A stretch of DNA of 64,000 bases from Methanoculleus sp. UBA303 (GCA_002501655.1 DANY01000035.1:87814-151813), one strand, 5' to 3'. Positions 52,826 through 63,021 are shown, counted from the stretch's first letter. Numbers and translations: made by a program. Notes: generated from the sequence alone by a model not told the origin.

Positions 52826-55414
52826 ATGCGAGATAAACGGACAACGAAGCTTCTAATCGCAGTGTTCCTGATCGTCGGGCTCGTCCCGATCGTCGGGGCA
52901 CTCGAGACGACCCCCACCACGATTGTCGCGGCAAGCGACAGTAGTGCGGCCGATAAAGCAGCGGCTGCCTACGTCTGTGACGGGGTCAATGATCATGTGG
53001 AGATTCAGGCAGCACTGAATGCCCTGCCATCATCCGGCGGTGTTGTCCTCCTGACCAGCGGCACATACAACTGTGCAGGGATCATTGCTCCCAAAGCAGG
53101 CTCGACTCTCAAGGGGGAAGGTGAATCGGAGACATTCCTGAAATTCACCCGCGATGGACGCATCAACGTCGACCGCGAGTACATCACGCTGGACGGGTTC
53201 CACGTCCAGGGGAGCGGCTACAGCAGCGGCGTCAAGTGGCTCGGTGTGATGACCATCCGGGCAAGCCATGCGAAGCTCCATAACATCACGGGAACCGCGG
53301 ATGCAAGCATTCAGGCGGTCTACCTCCTGGTCCATGATCCGACCGTCTATGCGCCGACGCTCCAGGGTATCGAGTTCATCAACTGCAGGGCCGTGGATAC
53401 CGGGACGTATGGATTCCTCCACAACGCCTGGGGAACGACGAACAAGGTGATCAAGGACGTTCGCTATGAGAACTGTGCGGCGATCAACTGCGGCAAGTAC
53501 GGGGCGTTCAACCCCTGGATCACCGGGTTTGACTTTGCGGAGTTGAACGACATGGATGGCCTCCGCGTGAAGAACTGCCTTGCTGAAGGCACCCTGGAGT
53601 CCGGGTTCCACTTCGAGTTCGATCCCAAAGTGACGAACGCCGTCCTTGAGAACTGCGTGAGCCGGAACAACGGGCAGAAAGCCTTCCCGGCAAGGGCCTA
53701 CAACCCGAACGACATGTCGACGCACTACTTCGGGTGCGGCTACTACGCCCCGAACGCTGACGTGACGTTCATCAACTGCACGGCAGAAGGGAACTCCATG
53801 AACGGGTTCTACACGACGAACGGCGGCAAACTCTACAACTGCGTCGAGAAGGACACCGGCATCGGGAGGACCGATTTCTCCTATCGGGTGCCGGCCGGCT
53901 ACTACAGCGTCCCGACCCGCTCGGTCAACCCCTCCACAGTGATGGAGAACTGCACGAGCATCACCTCGCGCGCCTACGGCCTCCAGGTCGATCTCGCGAA
54001 CAACGTGAAGATCCGGAACTTCCACCTGATCGACCCGGTCGGGTACAAGGGTAAGGGTTCCAGCCTCGGCGGCACGAACGGCCAGTTTGACAACTCCGAG
54101 GTGAGCATCTATGCATCGGGCAACCGCGTGGAGACGCTCGTATGGGCGAAGGAGAACGTGAACACCGTCTTCTCCGGACAGATCGTCTCCGATGCCGCAA
54201 AGCCGTTCGTTGTTGAGGGCTACAGAACCAAGAATGTCCTTGTGAAGGATATGGAGATCGTCTCCAGCACACTTCCTGCCGGTTCCGCCGGTGTGACCAT
54301 CGTGGGCACGGTTCCGGCCGGTCAGGCGACTCTCCAGAACGTGAAGGTGGTCTCCACCGGCTCGCCGGTGCCGACCCCGACCGTTCCGGCTCCCGTTCCG
54401 ACCCCCACAACGCCGGCTCCCTCCGGAAAGCCGGACCTTGTGGTGACCGACATCTCCTGGGACCCGGCAAGCCCGGCTCCCGGGAGTGCGGTGACGCTCC
54501 GGGCCACGATCAAGAACCAGGGGGATGCCCCCACGCCTGCGGGTGTGAGGCACGGCGTCCTCTTCACGTTCGATGACGGTGCCGCCGGTCCCGGTGTCTG
54601 GTCCGACACCCATACAGCGTCCATCGCTCCGGGTGCATGGGTTACGCTGACCGCGAACGGCGGCTCGACCGGTGCAACCTGGAAGGCGATTGAGGGCACC
54701 CACACCGTGAAGGCCAACGTGGACGATCTCAACCGGATCGCCGAGAGCGACGAGGCAAACAACGTCAAGAGTGAGCAGATCACGGTCTCGAAGGCTGTGT
54801 CCACTCCGGCGCCGACCCCGACGCCCACCCCCACAACACCGGCTCCCTCCGGGAAACCGGATCTTGTGGTGACCGACATCTCCTGGGACCCGGCAACCCC
54901 GGCTCCCGGGAGTGCGGTGACGCTCCGGGCCACCATCAAGAACCAGGGTACTGCTCCCACGCCTGCTGGCGTGAAGCACGGCGTCCTCTTCACGTTCGAT
55001 GACGGCGCCGCCGGTCCCGGTGTCTGGTCCGACACCCACACCGCGGCTATCGCCGCGGGTGCATCGGTCACCCTGACCGCGAGCGGCGGCTCGGCCGGTG
55101 CAACCTGGAAGGCAATTGAGGGCACCCACACCGTGAAGGCCAACGTGGACGATGTCAACCGGATTGCAGAGAGCGATGAGAACAACAACGTTATGAGTAA
55201 GGAGATCGTCGTCGGAACCCGGCCGGCTCCCGTCAGGGGAGACCTCAACGGAGATGGCAGCGTTGACTGGGCCGACGTGACGATCGTTGCCGAGATGGCG
55301 CAGGGAACTACTAAATCCAATGCCGTTGCTGATTTCGATGGAAACGGCACCGTGGACTGGAAGGATGTTGCTCTGCTTGCCGACTTCTTCTTCGGCAGAA
55401 CTTCTTCTCTCTAA
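52826..55414 (+). CDS. Secreted beta-helix protein with two CARDB domains and a dockerin, paralogue 3
   Basis: 862 residues from ATG 52826, preceded by GAGGTGA; an in-frame ATG at 52748 is rejected because it lies upstream of the TATA box. Signal peptide TTKLLIAVFLIVGLVPIVGA. The beta-helix core (about 30-515) parallels the other three paralogues. Two CARDB-type adhesion domains follow (KPDLVVTDISWDPASPAPG and near-identical second copy), separated by Thr/Pro linkers. The C-terminus GDLNGDGSVDWADV ... DFDGNGTVDWKDV is a two-loop dockerin that would bind calcium and a cohesin partner. No cohesin is visible in the window. Suggests attachment to a surface scaffold. Confidence 0.88.
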   Translation: MRDKRTTKLLIAVFLIVGLVPIVGALETTPTTIVAASDSSAADKAAAAYVCDGVNDHVEIQAALNALPSSGGVVLLTSGTYNCAGIIAPKAGSTLKGEGESETFLKFTRDGRINVDREYITLDGFHVQGSGYSSGVKWLGVMTIRASHAKLHNITGTADASIQAVYLLVHDPTVYAPTLQGIEFINCRAVDTGTYGFLHNAWGTTNKVIKDVRYENCAAINCGKYGAFNPWITGFDFAELNDMDGLRVKNCLAEGTLESGFHFEFDPKVTNAVLENCVSRNNGQKAFPARAYNPNDMSTHYFGCGYYAPNADVTFINCTAEGNSMNGFYTTNGGKLYNCVEKDTGIGRTDFSYRVPAGYYSVPTRSVNPSTVMENCTSITSRAYGLQVDLANNVKIRNFHLIDPVGYKGKGSSLGGTNGQFDNSEVSIYASGNRVETLVWAKENVNTVFSGQIVSDAAKPFVVEGYRTKNVLVKDMEIVSSTLPAGSAGVTIVGTVPAGQATLQNVKVVSTGSPVPTPTVPAPVPTPTTPAPSGKPDLVVTDISWDPASPAPGSAVTLRATIKNQGDAPTPAGVRHGVLFTFDDGAAGPGVWSDTHTASIAPGAWVTLTANGGSTGATWKAIEGTHTVKANVDDLNRIAESDEANNVKSEQITVSKAVSTPAPTPTPTPTTPAPSGKPDLVVTDISWDPATPAPGSAVTLRATIKNQGTAPTPAGVKHGVLFTFDDGAAGPGVWSDTHTAAIAAGASVTLTASGGSAGATWKAIEGTHTVKANVDDVNRIAESDENNNVMSKEIVVGTRPAPVRGDLNGDGSVDWADVTIVAEMAQGTTKSNAVADFDGNGTVDWKDVALLADFFFGRTSSL
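54401..55200 (+). repeat. Tandem 426-bp repeat encoding the two CARDB domains
   Basis: The units at about 54401-54790 and 54827-55200 are nearly identical at DNA level (CCGGGAGTGCGGTGACGCTC and surroundings recur with offset 426). This indicates recent internal duplication or gene conversion. Confidence 0.85.
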
Positions 55415-55626
55415 CGTCTGTACCGGGAGCACGGGGATAACCCCTTCCCACCTTTCTTTACCACGGCCGCCACCTCACATTCCGCCGGTGCGGCCCGTGG
55501 AGATCTTCTACCTGAAAATTCTCTCCTGTTTTGGTGAACACCGCCTGAGGCCGTGCCGGGCAGCACGGCCCGGAAGAGTTTCTCCCGCTAGCCCTGCAAC
55601 CCCGGAGGGGCCGGAGCGGTGGATAC

Positions 55627-55636
55627 ATCTATATAG
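55627..55636 (+). promoter_or_regulatory. TATA box of the flippase gene
   Basis: ATCTATATAG, 24-33 nt before ATG 55660, so the transcript is probably leaderless. Confidence 0.55.
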
Positions 55637-55659
55637 GTGTCACCAGATAGTGGCGGCCG

Positions 55660-56901
55660 ATGGCAGTAGCACTCCCCAAAAACTTCAGCGAGGTCAGGCA
55701 GCACTTACAGGAGCCGCTTATCAGGAACTCGTTCTTCATCATGGCGTCATCGTTCGCCGCAGCGGGGTTTGGATTCTTCTTCTGGATGATTGCAGCCCGG
55801 TTCTATTCGCAGGCAGACGTGGGCATCGCAACCGCTCTGATGTCGTCCATGGGGCTCCTCATCCTCATCTCCCGGCTCGGCCTGGACCAATCGGTGATCC
55901 GGTTCTTTCCCCTGCGCGACAAGAACAGGGTGCTTGGAACTGCCATCCTCGTGCCGACAGCAGTGGCGCTCGGTGCGGGGCTGGTCTTCATCGCCGTGGT
56001 CGATGTCGTATCCCCCGAGCTCACGATCGTCAGAACGGTCGCGCCGCTCTATCTCATCTTCCTCGGAGCCTACTCCGTCACCTGGGTCATCGAGGGTGCG
56101 TTCAACGCCATGCGGAAGTCGGAGCACTATTTCATCCTGAACCTGCTCTACGGGTCGAGGATCCTTTTCCTCGTCCCCCTGGTCTTCCTTGGAGCGATGG
56201 GCATCTTCAGTGCCTTCGGTCTCTCGTTCGTCCTCGGTCTCATCCTCGCCCTCGTCCTGCTTGCCCGATGTTCGGTACGGCCTGCACTGGGTGTGGACCG
56301 CGTCTTCCTGCGGGAAGCATGGCAGTTCTCCGCCGGCGCATACATCGCCGGGATACTGATGTCCGCTCCGAACATGGTCATCCCGATCATGGTGCTCCAC
56401 GTGCTCGGGGCCGAGAGTACCGCCAACTACTACATCACCTACGCGATCGTCTCGATACTCTTCATGATCCCATACGCGTTCACGACCTCACTCTTTGTCG
56501 AGGGAAGCCACGGGGGGGAGATGAAGAAGAGCGTGCTCCGGACGCTCGCGAGCATGTTCGCCCTGCTCATACCCGCAATCATCGGGCTCTCTCTCTTCGG
56601 GGAGCAGATCCTCAACCTGATCGGCAAAGACTACGTCGAAGGGATAGCCCTGCTCCAGGTGCTCGCGCTATCCGCCATATTCGTCTCCGTCTGCCAGACC
56701 TTCATATCCATTGCAAAGGTCAGGAACGACATTCGGAGCCTTATGATCCTCAGCGGATTCGTCAGTGTCGCCCTGCTCGGGTTCGGCTACACCCTGATGC
56801 ACCGGTTTGGCCTCATCGGTATGGGGTATGCGTGGCTCGGCACGTATGTGGCGGGCACACTCCTCGTTGGCGTGATCCTGAAGAGGAAAGGATGGATATA
56901 A
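55660..56901 (+). CDS. Polysaccharide flippase (Wzx/RfbX-like, MOP superfamily)
   Basis: Translocates lipid-linked glycans across the membrane for S-layer glycosylation or capsule. 413 residues with about 12 hydrophobic helices. The first helix region NSFFIMASSFAAAGFGFFFWMIAARFYSQADVGIATALMS and LGLDQSVIRFFP are family-typical; later AWQFSAGAYIAGILMSAPNMVIPIMV begins the second half repeat. Slightly shorter than bacterial Wzx. Neighbours are surface proteins and glycosyltransferases. Confidence 0.88.
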   Translation: MAVALPKNFSEVRQHLQEPLIRNSFFIMASSFAAAGFGFFFWMIAARFYSQADVGIATALMSSMGLLILISRLGLDQSVIRFFPLRDKNRVLGTAILVPTAVALGAGLVFIAVVDVVSPELTIVRTVAPLYLIFLGAYSVTWVIEGAFNAMRKSEHYFILNLLYGSRILFLVPLVFLGAMGIFSAFGLSFVLGLILALVLLARCSVRPALGVDRVFLREAWQFSAGAYIAGILMSAPNMVIPIMVLHVLGAESTANYYITYAIVSILFMIPYAFTTSLFVEGSHGGEMKKSVLRTLASMFALLIPAIIGLSLFGEQILNLIGKDYVEGIALLQVLALSAIFVSVCQTFISIAKVRNDIRSLMILSGFVSVALLGFGYTLMHRFGLIGMGYAWLGTYVAGTLLVGVILKRKGWI

Positions 56902-57018
56902 CTCAACTGGCTCACCGGTGCTGGCCCGGACAAGTCTCCTCTCTGTTGTCGGAATGGCTCCTGTTCACAGGAGTCAGCCTTCCCCTACCTATCCGGGTGG
57001 GAATTTCCCGCGGGCTCT

Positions 57019-59229
57019 TCACCGGTAGTAGACGACGGAACCGGCATTATCGTAGATCCTATTCTGGTCCCGGATGAATCGTCCGGCATCGGTGTAGGCC
57101 GCCGCAGTGACCGCATGCTCCTGCACCTCGATCCGGACACTCTCTTTTACGACGTTGTATGTACCGAAGTAGAGGTAGGAGTTCGGCTCCACCAGTGACG
57201 CATTTGCCGGGAGGTACCGCTGATGGTCCGGGTCGAACCCCAGCAGGAGCCACCAGCGTGTGCCGTCAACGTAGATGGGGCGTCCGCTCGCTTCAGAAAA
57301 GAGCCATTTTGCTCCTTGCACCTCTTTGCCGTTGAAGACCGGCTTATCCCCGGCGGTTTCGAGCGCCATCGATGTCGGACTGTCATCCACAATCTGGTAG
57401 ATGAGGCCGGTGTTGAAGAGGAGGAACACGACGAAGAATACCGATAACGCCTGGTAAGCCGTTCCCATGAATGGGAAGGTCCTTACCGCATGGATCCTTT
57501 GGACTACTGCCTCGTAGAGCGCTATGCCGCCGATGACCGCGAACGGGGCAAGGAAGATCAGGGTGATGTGGTAGAGCCGGCTGGTGTTGAGCGAGCTTGC
57601 GAAGAACGGGACGATGATGCCGGCTACGTTGATGAGGAGGAAGACGAGTGAGACGGCGAGATACTCGGGCTCGATGCGCCACCGCTCGCGCCTGAGGAGG
57701 GTTGCAAGCAGTCCCACAGCGATGAGCCCCTGGGTTGCGATATGGACGACTTTTGCCAGGCTGTGCAGGGGTGTGATGGACTGGCTGGTGAGGATATGCA
57801 TTCCCTGGACGGTTGTCGGGTTGAAGGACTCTGCAAAGAGGGTAGTTACTATCTTATCCCCGATACCGGCGATGGTAGCAAACGCCGTGCCTTCGGCTAC
57901 CGTCGAGTACCAGAGATAGGTGAGGATGGCAAAGACGAGGATGTAAGGGAGGACGAGCGTCCGGATCCGTGGTTTGGGGGTGGTTCCCTGCGGGGCGAGC
58001 GGGTCGGAGATCATGGTGCCTGACATCCCGCGGAGTCTCTCCCGTATGCCGGCCGGCAGGTATTCCGGGAAGACGAGCAGCAGCCATGCCGGTATGAGCG
58101 AGAAGAGGTAGATGTACGAGAGGCCGTAGTGCGAGACGATCATGGCAAAGCCGAAGGTGACCATGAGGAACGCCCGCCTGCCCTGGTCCATGGACTTGTC
58201 GACCATAGCAAGGACGGTCAGCGCGAGAAAGAGTTCCGCTATCTGCTGGCGGGCGAGGGAGATCATCTCCGTATAGAAGGTAAAGAACGAGACGAAGAAG
58301 AAGATCGAAAAAAACCCAATCTTCGCGTTCGTCTGTTTCTCGATCGCCCGGTAGAGCCCGAGCGGCACGAGCGCGAAGAGGAGGGGGTAGAGGATCTTGA
58401 AGACCCAGACGGGGTCCAGATCGCATATGAGCGAGTATATGGGGACGAGCGCAACGACGGAGAGCATTCCGTTTGTGTTGTACGGAATGGTCATATCCCA
58501 GAGCCCAGGCACCAGCACACTGTTCACGAGGTGGAGCTCGTGGTGGATGTCATAGCCCCAGACATACCCTGATATCAGCGATGTATGGTAGAGGAGCGAG
58601 AGCGCGATAGTGTAGACTGCCAGGGGATAGCAGGATGCCGGGATGAGTCGGTCGAACCCGACGACGAGGCCGATGATGGCGATCAGGACGAGGAGCAGGA
58701 AGAGGAGTGTGACCATGTGATACTCGTTTCGCATGTATGTCCCGATGATCGCAAAGAACGGGAGCACCATCAGGAACGGCGCTGCAGGGGGGATGGAAAT
58801 GTCCGGCCTGACAGAATTTACGTCGGCATGTTCCCGGTCACGGGTGAGCGCGAGGTAGAGCAGAACCTGTACGACGGCGATGATTGTGAGAAAAAGGATC
58901 TCAAATGAGAATGGCCGTACATAGCCAAGCAGTGGGTAGGCGATGTTGGCGACAAGGCCGGTGATCATGAGGGCCGCAAGGCTCAGCCCGACTGAGTAGA
59001 GCACTGTCTCAATCGTGCCGAGATTGTGGAGTCTGAGCGCCTTCAGCACGAGGATACCCGGTAGAAAGGTGAGATAGAGGAAGGCCAGGGCTTCTCGTGC
59101 GATCGGTATAGGGTACCCGACGAGGCTGAGGCTGACTACGACGACAAAAAGAAGTTGGAATGCCTGAAATGCCCAGAAAAACGTTCTGTTATCCCAGTCG
59201 TTCATCCGAAACGGGTTGAGCAGGTGCAT
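57019..59229 (-). CDS. DUF2206-type polytopic membrane protein
   Basis: 736 residues from ATG 59229, with GAGGT just upstream. About 14-16 hydrophobic helices, for example FQLLFVVVVSLSLVGYPIPI, LAFLYLTFLPGILVLKAL and GLSLAALMITGLVANIAYPLLGY, with a soluble C-terminal region after IYQIVDDSPTSMALETAGDKP. The layout matches archaeal DUF2206 proteins, which resemble GT-C glycosyltransferases or mannosyltransferase-like enzymes; no catalytic residues can be assigned. Placed among glycan genes, so a lipid-linked sugar transferase role is a fair guess. Confidence 0.75.
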   Translation of the reverse strand: MHLLNPFRMNDWDNRTFFWAFQAFQLLFVVVVSLSLVGYPIPIAREALAFLYLTFLPGILVLKALRLHNLGTIETVLYSVGLSLAALMITGLVANIAYPLLGYVRPFSFEILFLTIIAVVQVLLYLALTRDREHADVNSVRPDISIPPAAPFLMVLPFFAIIGTYMRNEYHMVTLLFLLLVLIAIIGLVVGFDRLIPASCYPLAVYTIALSLLYHTSLISGYVWGYDIHHELHLVNSVLVPGLWDMTIPYNTNGMLSVVALVPIYSLICDLDPVWVFKILYPLLFALVPLGLYRAIEKQTNAKIGFFSIFFFVSFFTFYTEMISLARQQIAELFLALTVLAMVDKSMDQGRRAFLMVTFGFAMIVSHYGLSYIYLFSLIPAWLLLVFPEYLPAGIRERLRGMSGTMISDPLAPQGTTPKPRIRTLVLPYILVFAILTYLWYSTVAEGTAFATIAGIGDKIVTTLFAESFNPTTVQGMHILTSQSITPLHSLAKVVHIATQGLIAVGLLATLLRRERWRIEPEYLAVSLVFLLINVAGIIVPFFASSLNTSRLYHITLIFLAPFAVIGGIALYEAVVQRIHAVRTFPFMGTAYQALSVFFVVFLLFNTGLIYQIVDDSPTSMALETAGDKPVFNGKEVQGAKWLFSEASGRPIYVDGTRWWLLLGFDPDHQRYLPANASLVEPNSYLYFGTYNVVKESVRIEVQEHAVTAAAYTDAGRFIRDQNRIYDNAGSVVYYR

Positions 59230-59558
59230 TGTACCTCTGGTGATTTTAACTGGCTTTGCGCATGGAATCGGTGACCTCCTCGTTATGGCATCCGGCGGAC
59301 CAGTATGTCTTCTCCGTGCACTTACTATCGGGTTCGCCTATTAAGACCTTGCGCTGGACGAGCCGCCCCGGGGACCATTTCAACCGGAGGCGTCCGGATG
59401 CCTATCTCGGCGGGCCTGCCATTACTCTGTTCTGGATACGGTGCATCATCGGTTGAGCAGGGCTCCCATCCCTTCCTTCCATCGTTACTCGAAACCCTCT
59501 GGATCTCTCAAACGCCTGCCGTTCGGCAACCGTTCCTCCCGGGCGTCCCTGCTGGCGG
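59230..59558. other. Spacer between DUF2206 and glycosyltransferase genes
   Basis: No gene or clear signal. Short frames here have no ribosome-binding site or recognisable sequence. Confidence 0.45.
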
Positions 59559-60734
59559 TCATCGTTCTCTCCCGCCGGCAGGGGCTGTCTCGGCGAAGGC
59601 CTCGTCTGCAGGCGGCTTTCCCCTCCCCTGAGCGGGTGCCAGCTCACTGTAGACCGCGAGGATGGATTGTGCGATCGTGGGCCAGGCCATATCCGTCTTC
59701 AGTTTAGTGTAGCCCTGCTCTCCCATACGCCGGCACGCCGCCGGGTCCCCGAGAAGGCTCACGATAGCACCGGCAAGTGCCGCCGGGTCACGTGGCGGCA
59801 CGATATAGCCGGTCTTCCCATGCTCGACGACCTCCGGCAGGCTCCCCACATCCGTGACCACTACCGGCCTTTTAAAGCCGTATGCGGTCGGTATGACGCC
59901 GCTCTGGGATGCCTCAACATACGGGAGCGCCACGACGCTCGCCTGCTGGAAGAGCCGGGCGCCCTCTTCGTAGGGTATCCTGTAGTTGTAGACCTCGAAT
60001 GCGTCCCGACCCGCTATCTTCTCTGCATACCTGCTGAAGCCTTCGCCCGTGCCGGCGATGACGATCCGGGCATCCGGAACCTCCCGGGTGATGAGCGGCT
60101 CTGCCTGGATCAAGTAGTCGAGCCCCTTGTATCGGTGGATGCGGCCGAAGAAGAGGACACGCAGGCCGTCGGGCTCCCGGCCCTGCTGCTCGAACTTCTT
60201 AAACGGCGTCACTTCGTGCTCACCGATCGGTATGATATGCACTTTCTCGCCGGGGACGTGGTAGTTCTCCACCAGGACCTCTCTGAGCGCTTTCCCGTGC
60301 ACGAAGATCCGGTCGGGCAGGACCCTTGATACGAAGAGGGTGAGCCGGTAGAGCAGAGAACCGATATCCAGGAGGCGGTCTTCGCCGGGGTGCGGTTCAA
60401 TGTCATGGAATGTCGCCACCAGCGGATACTTCCGGAGCATGGGAAGGAGCGGGCAGAGCATGGGGTTGTTCACCTGGAAGTGAACGACGTCGGGCTTAAA
60501 GTCGTGAATTGCGGCGACGATATCACGGAGCATTGAGTAGCGTGACGGACCGGGCCTTCCGTGTTCCTGGGAGTAGCGGAAGATGTGGACCTTTACCTCC
60601 GGGTCGATGTTCCCCACGTACTCCTCCGACCTGTAGTCCGGAAGCAGCAGCAGCACCTCGGCGTGTCGGGCAAGTTCGTTTGCCATCTGGATGGTGTAGT
60701 CGTAGAACCAGAAGGCCAGGCATGCCACTCGCAT
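59559..60734 (-). CDS. Family 4 glycosyltransferase
   Basis: 391 residues, GT-B fold. The N-terminal domain begins MRVACLAFWFYDYTIQMANELARH with FKPDVVHFQVNNP and FHDIEPHPGEDR. The C-terminal domain has VLFFGRIHRYKGLDYLIQA, ARIVIAGTGEG and the donor-binding EASQSGVIPTAYGFKRPVVVTDVGSLPEVVEHGKTGYIV with the E-x7-E pattern. A GAGGGTG ribosome site precedes ATG 60734. Soluble cytoplasmic enzyme for surface glycan or S-layer glycan assembly; sugar unknown. Confidence 0.92.
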   Translation of the reverse strand: MRVACLAFWFYDYTIQMANELARHAEVLLLLPDYRSEEYVGNIDPEVKVHIFRYSQEHGRPGPSRYSMLRDIVAAIHDFKPDVVHFQVNNPMLCPLLPMLRKYPLVATFHDIEPHPGEDRLLDIGSLLYRLTLFVSRVLPDRIFVHGKALREVLVENYHVPGEKVHIIPIGEHEVTPFKKFEQQGREPDGLRVLFFGRIHRYKGLDYLIQAEPLITREVPDARIVIAGTGEGFSRYAEKIAGRDAFEVYNYRIPYEEGARLFQQASVVALPYVEASQSGVIPTAYGFKRPVVVTDVGSLPEVVEHGKTGYIVPPRDPAALAGAIVSLLGDPAACRRMGEQGYTKLKTDMAWPTIAQSILAVYSELAPAQGRGKPPADEAFAETAPAGGRER

Positions 60735-61277
60735 AGGGGCACCCTCTATGAAGAGGCTCTATATAGACATTGCGTCCCGGAGCCCCATTGGGCCAGGAGG
60801 GCCCGGACAGGAGGGGATCGACCCGGCAACATCTTCTGGTGCGACATCTCTCCTCAGAACGTCTTCGTTCAATGTCCCTGCAGCTTCCGGTCCCCGGGAT
60901 TCCGGGTTCCGGCCAGCGGGGTGATGTCTGCGCTGGTCCCCGCCACCGCCCGGCGGCGGGGACCAGAGCCCCGGGGCCATACGGGCGCATGGAGCCGAAT
61001 TCCCATCCTGTCTACGTGCAGGCGTTCCCGGGATGGCCAGTTCCAATTATCGGTATCAAAAGGCGCGAGTATTTATACGTTTTTATTTTAATTTCAACTA
61101 TGATATAATATGCTTTTGCATTACTCTATCTTGCGTCATGCACAGCTTTTTCCTGATAGGCCAGCCTCAATTGGCTTATATGACTAAATAATTATTCTAA
61201 TGAATTTTATTTTACTAAAAAAATATTTATAGTGCAATCGAAAGACGATAAGTTACCTCACAGAGAGGCTGAATGGC
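60735..61277 (+). promoter_or_regulatory. Spacer with AT-rich promoter island of beta-helix paralogue 4
   Basis: No gene. From about 61065 to 61250 the sequence is extremely AT-rich, containing the TATA-like AAATATTTATAG about 47-60 nt before the start codon. This is the same composition as the island before paralogue 3. Confidence 0.55.
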
Positions 61278-62735
61278 ATGATAGACAGGCAAAATATACT
61301 AAGACTGGCTGCAGTACTTCTGGCGTGCTGCCTTATCCCGGCATTCTCTCCGGTAAGTGCAGCCGGGTCTGCAACTCCGGCCACGCTCACCGTGGCTGCA
61401 AGCGATAGCACCGAACTGTCGAAGAACCAGGCAGACTATGTCTGTGACGGAGTCGATGACCAGGCTGAGATCCAGGCAGCGCTCTCCGCACTGCCGGATG
61501 GCGGTACGGTCGTTCTCTCAGATGGTACGTTCAACTGTGCTGGTGTCATCGCGCCGGCAGCAGGCACGACGCTCTCCGGCCAGGGCCCGGATGCAACGTT
61601 CCTGAAATTCACCCACGATGGACGCATCAACATCGACCACGAGTACGTCACGCTGGACGGGTTCCACGTCCAGGGGAACGGCTACAGTAGCGGCGTCAAG
61701 TGGCTCGGTGTGATGACCATCCGGGCAAGCCACGCGAAGCTCCATGACATCACGGGAACCGCGGATACGAGCATTCAGGCGGTCTACCTCCTGGTCCACG
61801 ATCCGACTGTGTATGCATCCACACTCCAGGACGTCGAGTTCATCAACTGCAAGGCCGTGGATACCGGGACCTACGGGTTCCTCCACAACGCCTGGGGAAC
61901 GACGAACAAGGTGATCAAGGACGTTCGCTACGAGAACTGTCAGGCGATCAACTGCGGCAAGTACGGGGCGTTCAACCCCTGGATCACCGGGTTCGACTTT
62001 GCGGAGTTGAACGACATGGATGGCCTCCGCGTGAAGGACTGCCTCGCCGAAGGTAACCTGGAGTCCGGGTTCCACTTCGAGTTCGACCCCAAAGTGACGA
62101 ACGCGGTCCTTGAGAACTGCACGAGCCTGAACAACGGGCAGAAACCCTACCCGACGCGGCCCTACCAGCAGAGCGACATGTCGACGCACTACTTCGGGTG
62201 CGGCTACTACGCTCCGAACGCTGACGTGACGTTCACGAACTGCACGGCGGAGGGGAACTCCCTGTATGGGTTCTACGCGACGAACGGCGGCAAACTCTAC
62301 AACTGCGTCGAGAAGGAGACCGGTGCCGGGAAGACCGACTACACCCACAGGAAACCGGCCGGTTACTACAGTATCCCGAGCCGCTCGGCCAACCCTGCCC
62401 TGGTGCTCGAGAACTGCACGAGCATCGACTCACATGGCTACGGCCTCCAGGTCGATCTTGCCAAAAACATCCAGATAAAGAACTTCCACCTGGAGAACCC
62501 GACCGGGATCGACGGCAAGGGTTCAAGCTTCGGCGGCACGAACGGTCAGTTCGGCGACGCTTCGGTGGACATCCACGCCTCTGGCGATCGGGTTGACACG
62601 CTGGTCTGGGCGAAGAACAACCAGAACGTCAAGTACACCGGAGAGATCACCTCTGACTCCGCTAAGGCGTTCCTGGTTGAAGGCGGCCAGAATGTCCAGA
62701 CTGCAGGCATGAAGGCTATGCCTGCCGGCGAGTAA
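61278..62735 (+). CDS. Secreted beta-helix protein, paralogue 4
   Basis: 485 residues from ATG 61278. Signal peptide NILRLAAVLLACCLIPAFSPVSAA. The core is very close to that of paralogue 3, with long stretches of near-identity (TNKVIKDVRYENCQAINCGKYG, DPKVTNAVLENC, STHYFGCGYYAPNADVTF) at both protein and DNA level. It stops after the helix without CARDB or dockerin domains, so it would be freely secreted. Followed by a hairpin and T-run. Confidence 0.87.
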   Translation: MIDRQNILRLAAVLLACCLIPAFSPVSAAGSATPATLTVAASDSTELSKNQADYVCDGVDDQAEIQAALSALPDGGTVVLSDGTFNCAGVIAPAAGTTLSGQGPDATFLKFTHDGRINIDHEYVTLDGFHVQGNGYSSGVKWLGVMTIRASHAKLHDITGTADTSIQAVYLLVHDPTVYASTLQDVEFINCKAVDTGTYGFLHNAWGTTNKVIKDVRYENCQAINCGKYGAFNPWITGFDFAELNDMDGLRVKDCLAEGNLESGFHFEFDPKVTNAVLENCTSLNNGQKPYPTRPYQQSDMSTHYFGCGYYAPNADVTFTNCTAEGNSLYGFYATNGGKLYNCVEKETGAGKTDYTHRKPAGYYSIPSRSANPALVLENCTSIDSHGYGLQVDLAKNIQIKNFHLENPTGIDGKGSSFGGTNGQFGDASVDIHASGDRVDTLVWAKNNQNVKYTGEITSDSAKAFLVEGGQNVQTAGMKAMPAGE

Positions 62736-62750
62736 AACAGCCAGCATATT

Positions 62751-62788
62751 CGGGCCCGGATGGGGCCCGATCCAATCTTTTTTGGTTT
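62751..62788 (+). terminator. Hairpin plus T-run after beta-helix paralogue 4
   Basis: CGGGCCC-GGATG-GGGCCCG stem-loop followed 8 nt later by a run of T (ATCTTTTTTGG). A good intrinsic-type terminator. Confidence 0.7.
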
Positions 62789-63021
62789 TGCAGGAGCTCC
62801 GCTCTGGAAGCGGTTCTGCTGTCGGTTAATCCCGCGCGGGTCGGACAGCCGGACCCCCGCGACCTGAACCCCGGCCATTCGGACTGCCTGCGTTCCTCCC
62901 TCCCGGCGTGAGGACCCTGATCCGGGGATTTGCCGTCACCTCCGGCCTATATCTGCATCCGAAGACTGATCGGCGGCCCTATCTTGAAACTGGTATTGGA
63001 GACCGTTTGGATCCCTTTCCC

